Shown: positions 1 through 5,916 of the stretch, piece after piece
How positions within the stretch are numbered: position 1 is the first letter of the stretch
Layout of the letters: every line of letters starts with the position of its first letter
Source: Lachnospiraceae bacterium
GTDB lineage: Bacteria > Bacillota > Clostridia > Lachnospirales > Lachnospiraceae
Reading direction: 5' to 3'
NCBI GenBank assembly: GCA_017463035.1
Contig: JAFTPY010000080.1
Coordinates: 1 to 8,645, forward strand
DNA length: 8,645 nt
Translations under genes and position numbers: made by a program
Notes under the pieces: model-generated
The model's input: the letters and a program-made list of their open reading frames with translations, nothing else
The model's database searches: none
What the model was told of the DNA's origin: nothing

Positions 1-1185
1 ACGATGATTTTCAAGAAGATCCGGGTCATCCGCGCCCCTCATGGAAATCTCATTGGAAAGCCCCCATACAAAGATGGACGGATGATTGTAATTCTGCGCA
101 ATTAACTCCTTCATCTGGGAAATCGTATTCTCACGACCGTTCGGCATGTGGTTGGAAATATACGGAATCTCTGCCCAAAGAACGAAGCCCATTTCATCAC
201 ACAAATCATAGAAGTACTGTGCATGCTGGTAGTGTGCCAGACGAATGGTGGTGGCACCCACCTCGTAAATCAGCTCCGCATCTTCCTTGTGATGCTTCGG
301 AAGAAGCGCATTACCGATGTCCTTTCTGTCCTGATGACGGGACACACCGCGAAGCGGATACTCCTCACCGTTTAAGATAAATCCTCTCTCCGGATCAATT
401 TCGAAGAAACGGCAACCGAAGCGTACGGTTCTGGCATCCAGCTCCTTATCACCGTCAAGAAGGGTCGCTTCCAAGGTGTAAAGGAACGGGTCCTTACGAC
501 CGTTCCAAAGGTGAACATTCTCAATGACAAAGTCTGCCTTGCCGTCCTGTGCGGAAACTTCTTTCTCACAAACAACCGCGGTACCGGCCTTAATCACATA
601 CTTTACGGTCTCATTACCGGAAAGTCCGGAGAAGTATCCGATTACATTTACATTTGCCTTGGTTCCGTCAACCACCGGAGTCACCTGAACACCCGGTCCT
701 CCGAAAAAGTCTAAGTCAAAATGCGCCTTCGGTACACAAATAATATTCACATCACGATAAATACCGCCGTAGAAGGTAAAGTCTGCCATCTGCGGATATA
801 CTCTGTCGTTCGGGGCATTATCCACCGCAACAACAATTTCGTTTTCTTCTTTCAGAAGCTCCGTAATATTTGCGCGGAAGGTAGAATAACCGCCGTCATG
901 ATGTACTGCAAGAGTTCCGTTCACATACACATCCGCGGAAGAATTTGCCCCCTCGAATTCGATATAAATCTGCTCCGCATCCTTGCAGTCCGCAAGTGCC
1001 AGCTTCTTTGTATAATAACAGGTTCCGCGGTAATAATCGTTTCCGCCGTCCTGTCCGTCCTTTGCATTCCAGGTATGAGGTAAATCCACTTTTTCCCACG
1101 CAGAAGCATTTAATGCGCCGTGGGTACCGGAAATATTATTTGCATCCTTTGTAAACAACCAAGCTTCGTTCCAATTAAATTTCAT
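1..1185 (-). CDS. Glycoside hydrolase family 2 protein, beta-galactosidase type (3' end outside window)
   Basis: This reading frame is open for 395 codons to the window edge, so only the N-terminal part of the enzyme is visible. GH2 enzymes are retaining exo-glycosidases; this one most resembles beta-galactosidases. Seen in the translation: an N-terminal jelly-roll sugar-binding domain (about residues 1-160) with LPHTWN (35-40), DYYRGT (50-55), VYVNG (86-90), HDGGYSTF (96-103) and FYGGIYRDV (138-146); an immunoglobulin-like sandwich (about 160-262); then the start of the TIM barrel with GVSRHQDR (280-287), the TIRLAHY strand (313-319), FYDLCDEMG (325-333) and the acid/base motif SNE with Glu379. 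The catalytic nucleophile lies beyond the edge. There is no signal peptide, so it should act in the cytoplasm on imported oligosaccharides. The start is set by AGGAGG nine bases upstream. It is divergent from an AraC-type regulator. Beta-glucuronidase or another GH2 specificity cannot be excluded from this fragment. Confidence 0.93.
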   Translation of the reverse strand, partial: MKFNWNEAWLFTKDANNISGTHGALNASAWEKVDLPHTWNAKDGQDGGNDYYRGTCYYTKKLALADCKDAEQIYIEFEGANSSADVYVNGTLAVHHDGGYSTFRANITELLKEENEIVVAVDNAPNDRVYPQMADFTFYGGIYRDVNIICVPKAHFDLDFFGGPGVQVTPVVDGTKANVNVIGYFSGLSGNETVKYVIKAGTAVVCEKEVSAQDGKADFVIENVHLWNGRKDPFLYTLEATLLDGDKELDARTVRFGCRFFEIDPERGFILNGEEYPLRGVSRHQDRKDIGNALLPKHHKEDAELIYEVGATTIRLAHYQHAQYFYDLCDEMGFVLWAEIPYISNHMPNGRENTISQMKELIAQNYNHPSIFVWGLSNEISMRGADDPDLLENHR

Positions 1186-1194
1186 AAATTGCGT

Positions 1195-1200
1195 CCTCCT
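1195..1200 (-). promoter_or_regulatory. Ribosome binding site of the GH2 gene
   Basis: The minus strand reads AGGAGG, a perfect Shine-Dalgarno match, followed by nine bases and then the ATG at 1185. It fixes the start of the GH2 gene. The first residues after it (MKFNWNEAWLF) look like a normal cytoplasmic GH2 N-terminus. Confidence 0.85.
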
Positions 1201-1262
1201 TATTGTAATCTATAAAATTCTTTCCTACTGTCTATATTTTACCGTAGCAACCGCATTTAAAC

Positions 1263-1291
1263 TTGTATTATTTTTGTTTTAGTTATATAAT
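1263..1291 (+). promoter_or_regulatory. Candidate sigma-A promoter for the first AraC-type regulator
   Basis: TTGTAT at 1263-1268 and a perfect TATAAT at 1286-1291 are separated by exactly 17 bases, matching the housekeeping promoter layout. Transcription would start near 1298 and give a leader of about 90 bases before the ATG at 1387. The surrounding region is very AT-rich, which raises the chance of a fortuitous match. On the opposite strand I found no comparably spaced promoter for the GH2 gene. Confidence 0.6.
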
Positions 1292-1386
1292 ATTTATATA
1301 AATTTGTTATATGTACTTCCTTTTTATTGATTCTTTTCCAATGACAGGAGAATAGTACATCCTCCCTCACAAAAAAGGAGATCACC

Positions 1387-2610
1387 ATGAAAAACAGCAA
1401 AGAAAAACTGACTCGCAGCTATGAATTACTGCAAAATGTACTGCAATCCGCCTTTCAAATACCGACAATTCTATTCACCCCGCCTTATGCGGATATAAAA
1501 AAAATAGACCTTGGTTTGCGTGCCATGGTCTGGACCGATTACGGTAACGATCAGCAAAATCTGTCCCTCGGAAACAGTTCCGGAGACTATCGCCTGATTA
1601 TCGTAAAAAGCAATCTGGGATTTTACAATATACTTGCCCTATTGGAAAGTGCGGAACAGCCGGACTTCCTTGCCATCGGTCCCTTTCGTGACGAAGAGTT
1701 GTCCGCCAATTACTTCACACAGATATTGCGGGATTCCCATATTTCTCCTACCGAGATACAGTCCTTAAAACACATCTATGAACAAATGCCCTATGCTCAT
1801 CCGGATGCCGTAACCGCAGTGGTAAAACACGTGCTTTCCGTTCATTATCCGGAATTTGAGACGGTCGTTCCCGAATCCATGCAATATGCAGAGCAAAAGC
1901 GCGATATCGATATTAATAAGGAACTGCTGGACGCCTATACCGTGGAACATGCACAAGAGTACCGCAATTCGCTGTTTGACTTTCTGTCTCTTCTCAAAAC
2001 CGGAGACAGTCCGAAAGCCCAGCTGGCACTGCGCGCCTTTTTAGAAAATGCCCGGTTTGTACACGACAACTCCATGCGTGAATATCGCTGGCTTCTGCAC
2101 AGCCTCAACAACTATTGTCACACAGAGCTTCTTACCACCGATATTCACCCGTATCATATCATCAAACAAATGATATCCACCCGGACAAAAATCGACTCTC
2201 TGACCACCATGGCGAGACTGGAACAAATGCCCGGCGAAATCTGCCATAAATACTGCCTGTTGGTAAAAAACTACGCCAATACAACGTATTCCCGCCTGAC
2301 GAAGGATGTCATTGACTATATCCGGCTCCATTTAGAGGAAGAACTGTCTCTAAACTACCTGGCAGAACATTTTCACAAAAATGCTTCCGCTTTGTCCCAC
2401 TCCTTCAGTAAAGAGACAGGCACAAGCCTCACTAAATTTATTCAACAAACAAGAATCAGAGAAGCCCTTCGATTATTTAACACAACCGACTTCTCCGTTT
2501 CCGACGTTGCGATTATGGTAGGCTATCAGGATTTTTCCTATTTTTCCAAGGTGTTCTCACAGCAAACCGGCATGAGTCCGAGAGAATATAAAAAAAGAGG
2601 AAAGGGGTGA
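1387..2610 (+). CDS. AraC-family transcriptional regulator with non-cupin N-terminal domain
   Basis: This is a 407-residue DNA-binding regulator. The C-terminal hundred residues form the AraC/XylS double helix-turn-helix: the first helix-turn-helix is around LSLNYLAEHF (320-329) and KETGTSLTKF (342-351), the second around SVSDVAIMVGYQDFSYF (370-386), and the family signature ends with GMSPREY (395-401). The roughly 300-residue N-terminal part has no cupin histidine motif. It is largely helical in its second half, and the stretch around LAIGPF (95-100) recalls the sensor region of long AraC regulators such as those linked to YSIRK-type surface proteins in Gram-positives; that resemblance is weak. 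The ATG is preceded by AAGGAG with a six-base gap. The gene is divergent from the GH2 gene, so the simplest inference is that it senses a sugar signal and controls that hydrolase. Its last codons and stop lie inside a terminator hairpin. Confidence 0.93.
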   Translation: MKNSKEKLTRSYELLQNVLQSAFQIPTILFTPPYADIKKIDLGLRAMVWTDYGNDQQNLSLGNSSGDYRLIIVKSNLGFYNILALLESAEQPDFLAIGPFRDEELSANYFTQILRDSHISPTEIQSLKHIYEQMPYAHPDAVTAVVKHVLSVHYPEFETVVPESMQYAEQKRDIDINKELLDAYTVEHAQEYRNSLFDFLSLLKTGDSPKAQLALRAFLENARFVHDNSMREYRWLLHSLNNYCHTELLTTDIHPYHIIKQMISTRTKIDSLTTMARLEQMPGEICHKYCLLVKNYANTTYSRLTKDVIDYIRLHLEEELSLNYLAEHFHKNASALSHSFSKETGTSLTKFIQQTRIREALRLFNTTDFSVSDVAIMVGYQDFSYFSKVFSQQTGMSPREYKKRGKG

Positions 2611-2633
2611 CGCATGCGACACTGCGTCACCCC
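2604..2633. terminator. Rho-independent terminator, probably bidirectional
   Basis: GGGGTGACGCA (2604-2614) and TGCGTCACCCC (2623-2633) form a perfect 11-base-pair, GC-rich stem with an eight-base loop. On the minus strand it is followed by a U-rich tract (TTT, CCTC, then seven T, 2603 down to 2590), making it a convincing terminator for the phosphorylase gene that ends at 2639. On the plus strand the following sequence (TTCACTT) is a poor U tract, so termination of the regulator transcript is less certain. The 5' arm contains the regulator's stop codon. Confidence 0.88.
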
Positions 2634-2638
2634 TTCAC

Positions 2639-4891
2639 TTACACATTCCATATATCCCTGTTATATTCTCCGATTGTACGGTCGGAGGAAAAGTATCCGG
2701 CCTTTGCAATGTTTACTAACATTTTTTCCGCCCACTCTTCACGTTTTTCATAGTCAGCATAAGCTTGCTCTCTTGCCGCCACATAGCTGTCAAAATCCGG
2801 GAAGGTCATAAACCAGTCCTTATTCACCAGTTCCCTGAAAAGGCGCTCCAAGCGTCCTTTTTCTCCAAGCGCGGTCAGTTCTTTGCTCTGAATAAAGTCC
2901 ACAGCCCGCTTAATCCTCTCGTTACGGGTGTAATACTCTTTTGCACAATAGCTTGCCTTCTTATAGCGTTCTACCACCGTACTGCTCTCGTCACCGAACA
3001 CATAAATATTCTCATCCCCTACCAGATGATGAATCTCTACATTGGCCCCATCCTCCGTACCTAAGGTCACCGCGCCGTTTAACATAAACTTCATGTTACC
3101 GGTACCGCTGGCTTCCTTAGAGGCAAGAGAAATCTGCTCGGAAATATCGCAGGCCGGAATCAGCTTCTCCGCATAGGTCACGTTGTAGTTTTCCACCATA
3201 ACCACCCTCAGGTACTTACTTACGACCGCATCCTTCTCAATCATCTCCTGCAGGCAAAGAATCAAGTGAATGATATCCTGGGCAATGATATAGGCCGGTG
3301 CTGCCTTTGCACCGAAAATCACCGTAATCGGTGTACCCGGCACCTTTCCCGCCTTAATCTCCAGATACTTATGAATGACATACAGTGCATTCAACTGCTG
3401 ACGCTTGTACTCATGAAGGCGCTTTACCTGAATATCGAAAATCGAATTTTCATTGAGGGTAATTCCTTGTTTTTCCAGAATATACCGCTTTAACTGCTCT
3501 TTCTTGCTATGCTTTATCGCAAGCAGCTTTTCCAGTACATCCTTATCATTCTTAAACGTCAGTAACTTTTCCAGCTCTTTCGCATCCTTCTTCCAACCGT
3601 CTCCGATTAACTCCGTAATCAAACCGGTCAGTTCCGGGTTACAATGCATGAGCCAGCGGCGGAAGGTCACACCGTTGGTCTTATTGTTAAACTTTTCCGG
3701 GTACAGCCTGTAAAAATGATTCAGCTCCTCATTTTTTAAAATCTCCGTGTGCAACCATGCCACACCGTTTACACTAAAGCCGTAGTGAATATCGATATGA
3801 GCCATGTGTACCCGCTCATCCTTGTCAATAATATAGACCGACGGATCATCAAACCTTCTCCGTACCTTATTGTCCAAAACTTCAATAATCGGAAGCAACT
3901 GCGGAACCACCTTATTTAGCTGCTCTATCTTCCACTTTTCCAATGCTTCCGCAAGGATGGTATGATTGGTATACGCACAGGTCTTGCTTACAATCTTAAT
4001 CGCCTCGTCCATGTCGATTCCCTGCTCCGTCAGCAGTCGGACCAGCTCCGGAATCACCATGGTCGGATGGGTATCGTTAATCTGAATTACCGCATAATCG
4101 TACAAATCATGAAGGTTACTTCCTCTTGCGATACATTCCTCCAAAATCAACTGTGCACCGGCTGATACCATGAAATACTGCTGGTAAATCCGGAGAAGTC
4201 TTCCGTTCTCGTCACTGTCATCCGGGTAAAGGAACAGAGTAAGATTCTTTGCAATCTCCGTCTTATCGAAATCAATTCCGTCCTTCACTATACTTTCATC
4301 CACGCTCTCTATATCAAACAAATGCAGCTGATTGGTCACACTGTCATAGCCGGTTACATTGATATCGTACATCCGCGCCATCACATCCAGTCCCTTAAAC
4401 TTCACCGGATATACCTTGTCGGTTTTGTTCAGCCAACTATTTTCGGTCATCCATCCATCCGGCATCGTGGTCTGTGCATTCTTCCGAAACACCTGACGAA
4501 ACAATCCGAAATGATAGTTCAAGCCTACGCCGTCCGCATTAAGTCCGAGAGTTGCCGCAGAATCCAAAAAACAGGCCGCAAGTCTTCCGAGACCGCCGTT
4601 TCCTAAAGACGGTTCGTTCTCTATTTCCTCTATTTCACTGATTTCTTTTCCGGCCTCCGCAAGCTGCATCTTTACATCTTCGTAAAGCCCGAGATTAATC
4701 AGGTTATTGGATAACAGCTTTCCGATTAAAAACTCAGCGGAAATATAGTACAGTTTCTTCTTTCCTTCCGCCTTACTTTTTTGAGAAGCAAGTGCATTCA
4801 CTTCCTTTAACAGTGCAATGTAAATTTCCTCGTTGGTACACTCGGCTACCGCCCTGCCATATTCCTTATCTAAGATTTCTTTTAAATTCAT
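2639..4891 (-). CDS. glgP: Glycogen/maltodextrin phosphorylase
   Basis: This pyridoxal-phosphate enzyme splits terminal alpha-1,4-glucosyl bonds of glycogen or maltodextrin with inorganic phosphate, releasing glucose-1-phosphate in the cytoplasm. The 750 residues carry the family's hallmarks: PSLGNGGLGRLAACFLDS (94-111), INDTHPT (271-277), TNHT (308-311), TNGVTFRRWL (405-414), KRLHEYKRQQ (490-499), NYNVTYAEKLIPA (568-580) and EASGTGNMKF (593-602), in which Lys601 is the expected Schiff-base lysine. The protein is close to the short bacterial form and lacks the longer N-terminal extension and insertions of the roughly 840-residue animal enzymes, so allosteric control of that kind is not expected. 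The start follows AAGGAG with an eight-base gap. It is not next to glycogen synthesis genes here. It is divergent from a cupin AraC regulator, which is its likely local controller. Glycogen versus maltodextrin preference cannot be read from sequence alone. Confidence 0.97.
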   Translation of the reverse strand: MNLKEILDKEYGRAVAECTNEEIYIALLKEVNALASQKSKAEGKKKLYYISAEFLIGKLLSNNLINLGLYEDVKMQLAEAGKEISEIEEIENEPSLGNGGLGRLAACFLDSAATLGLNADGVGLNYHFGLFRQVFRKNAQTTMPDGWMTENSWLNKTDKVYPVKFKGLDVMARMYDINVTGYDSVTNQLHLFDIESVDESIVKDGIDFDKTEIAKNLTLFLYPDDSDENGRLLRIYQQYFMVSAGAQLILEECIARGSNLHDLYDYAVIQINDTHPTMVIPELVRLLTEQGIDMDEAIKIVSKTCAYTNHTILAEALEKWKIEQLNKVVPQLLPIIEVLDNKVRRRFDDPSVYIIDKDERVHMAHIDIHYGFSVNGVAWLHTEILKNEELNHFYRLYPEKFNNKTNGVTFRRWLMHCNPELTGLITELIGDGWKKDAKELEKLLTFKNDKDVLEKLLAIKHSKKEQLKRYILEKQGITLNENSIFDIQVKRLHEYKRQQLNALYVIHKYLEIKAGKVPGTPITVIFGAKAAPAYIIAQDIIHLILCLQEMIEKDAVVSKYLRVVMVENYNVTYAEKLIPACDISEQISLASKEASGTGNMKFMLNGAVTLGTEDGANVEIHHLVGDENIYVFGDESSTVVERYKKASYCAKEYYTRNERIKRAVDFIQSKELTALGEKGRLERLFRELVNKDWFMTFPDFDSYVAAREQAYADYEKREEWAEKMLVNIAKAGYFSSDRTIGEYNRDIWNV

Positions 4892-4926
4892 TGCAACAAC
4901 TCCTTTTTCTTTTTTATATTACGCTA

Positions 4927-4955
4927 TTGCATGTGTATTACTATAATGTTATTAT
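4927..4955 (+). promoter_or_regulatory. Candidate promoter for the cupin AraC-type regulator
   Basis: TTGCAT at 4927-4932 and TATTAT at 4950-4955 are 17 bases apart. The -10 matches five of six consensus bases, the -35 only its TTG. The predicted start near 4962 gives a leader of about 75 bases. It overlaps the oppositely directed phosphorylase promoter. Confidence 0.45.
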
Positions 4956-4968
4956 AGCATCATACCAA
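4940..4968 (-). promoter_or_regulatory. Candidate promoter for glycogen phosphorylase
   Basis: On the minus strand TTGGTA (4968-4963) and TATAGT (4945-4940) are separated by 17 bases, four and five matches to consensus. Transcription would begin near 4933, about 40 bases before the start codon. A second TATAAT on this strand (4956-4951) lacks a reasonable -35. The promoter overlaps that of the divergent regulator, so polymerase could probably not occupy both at once. Confidence 0.5.
4941..4957. promoter_or_regulatory. Perfect 17-base dyad, possible operator between glgP and the AraC gene
   Basis: CTATAAT, three bases (GTT), ATTATAG is a perfect inverted repeat lying between the two start codons and centred within about two bases of the midpoint of the two overlapping candidate promoters. 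A protein bound here would cover both -10 elements. Because both -10 boxes resemble TATAAT, part of the symmetry may simply come from two promoters facing opposite ways; AraC proteins also more often bind direct repeats. Confidence 0.4.
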
Positions 4969-5026
4969 GTGTTTTTCTTGCATAAAAAAGCCACTTATTT
5001 GCACAATACTATTATTTCCGAATTTC

Positions 5027-5032
5027 AGGAGG
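5027..5032 (+). promoter_or_regulatory. Ribosome binding site that fixes the start of the cupin AraC gene
   Basis: AGGAGG followed by five bases and ATG at 5038. The frame stays open upstream to an ATG at 4792, but that longer version would read backwards through the phosphorylase start and promoter and has no such site, so 5038 is the true start. Confidence 0.88.
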
Positions 5033-5037
5033 GCAAA

Positions 5038-5916
5038 ATGAAGCTTACCAACTACGAACTGTATCATGAAAATAAAAGCCACACTTCGACCGAATTTCCT
5101 TACAATACCTACCTTTGCTCCATTCCTCTGGATTTCCGCTCGATAAAGCTTCATTGGCACGAAGAGGCAGAGATTATCGTAATCAAAAAAGGCGAAGGTA
5201 TTGTTTCCGTTGACCTTACTGAATATCATGTACAAACAGGAGATATTATATTCGTAATGTCGGGACAACTTCATTCCATTACACAGTTTGAAAGCAGCTC
5301 CATGGAATACGAAAACATCTTTTTCAAACCACGCCTGCTAAAGGCATCCGGTAACGACCTTTGTTGGGACCGTTTTCTCTCTCCGTTACTGACCGCAACA
5401 TTTTCGGTTCCTGTCATATTCCGCGCCGATACTCCGCTCTATCCGACACTTGCCGGACAAATTCAGGCAATCGACACCCTTTGCGACAAAAAGCCCGCAG
5501 GATATCAGTTGGCAGTAAAGGGACATCTTTTTCTGATGTTTTATACACTCTCCTCCGAAGGAATTTCCTATGCCCTCCCTGACCGGAAGCGTCTGGATAA
5601 AATAAAGGCCGTCATTTCCTATGTGGAGGAGCATTATGCCCAAACAATTACCATAGAAGAAATGGCGGCCCTTTGCTATTTCAGCAAGTCCTATTTTATG
5701 AAATTTTTCAAGGAAAGTATGGGAACCAGCTTTGTCACCTACCTAAACGACTACCGTCTGGAAGCCGCCGCAAAGCTGCTGCGTGCCACCGACGATAATG
5801 TTCTTGAAATCGCCAATGCCTGTGGCTTTGACAATCTTTCCTACTTTAACCGCAGCTTTAAGAAAAAACACGGTATTACGCCGGGAAAATATCGCACCCA
5901 AAGGATACTCTGTTAA
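5038..5916 (+). CDS. AraC-family transcriptional regulator with N-terminal cupin
   Basis: This 292-residue protein has the usual size and layout of sugar-responsive AraC regulators. The N-terminal half is a cupin beta-barrel (about residues 25-95) with HWHEEAE (39-45), VQTGDIIFV (65-73) and GQLHSI (76-81), the place where an effector sugar would bind. The C-terminal part (about 188-288) is the double helix-turn-helix, with TIEEMAALCYFSKSYFMKFF (205-224), MGTSFVTYLNDYRL (228-241) and VLEIANACGFDNLSYFNRSF (255-274), ending in GITPGKY (279-285). It is divergent from glgP across 146 bases, so control of glycogen or maltodextrin phosphorylase, and of itself, is the natural inference; the effector is unknown. 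Its TAA overlaps the stop codon of the convergent sensor kinase, and no terminator follows it. Confidence 0.94.
   Translation: MKLTNYELYHENKSHTSTEFPYNTYLCSIPLDFRSIKLHWHEEAEIIVIKKGEGIVSVDLTEYHVQTGDIIFVMSGQLHSITQFESSSMEYENIFFKPRLLKASGNDLCWDRFLSPLLTATFSVPVIFRADTPLYPTLAGQIQAIDTLCDKKPAGYQLAVKGHLFLMFYTLSSEGISYALPDRKRLDKIKAVISYVEEHYAQTITIEEMAALCYFSKSYFMKFFKESMGTSFVTYLNDYRLEAAAKLLRATDDNVLEIANACGFDNLSYFNRSFKKKHGITPGKYRTQRILC

Noticed and set aside
721..1154. Plus-strand open frames opposite the GH2 gene (for example 721-1083 and 945-1154)
   Set aside because: They lie opposite a clearly conserved GH2 reading frame, have no ribosome binding sites and encode nothing recognisable.
1341..1355. Tiny upstream open frame (ATG ACA GGA GAA TAG) in the leader of the first regulator
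   Set aside because: Four codons without any ribosome binding site; expected by chance.
4792..5037. N-terminal extension of the cupin AraC gene from an upstream ATG at 4792
   Set aside because: The extra 82 codons run antisense through the first codons and promoter of glgP, have no ribosome binding site, and the standard cupin protein begins after AGGAGG at 5038.
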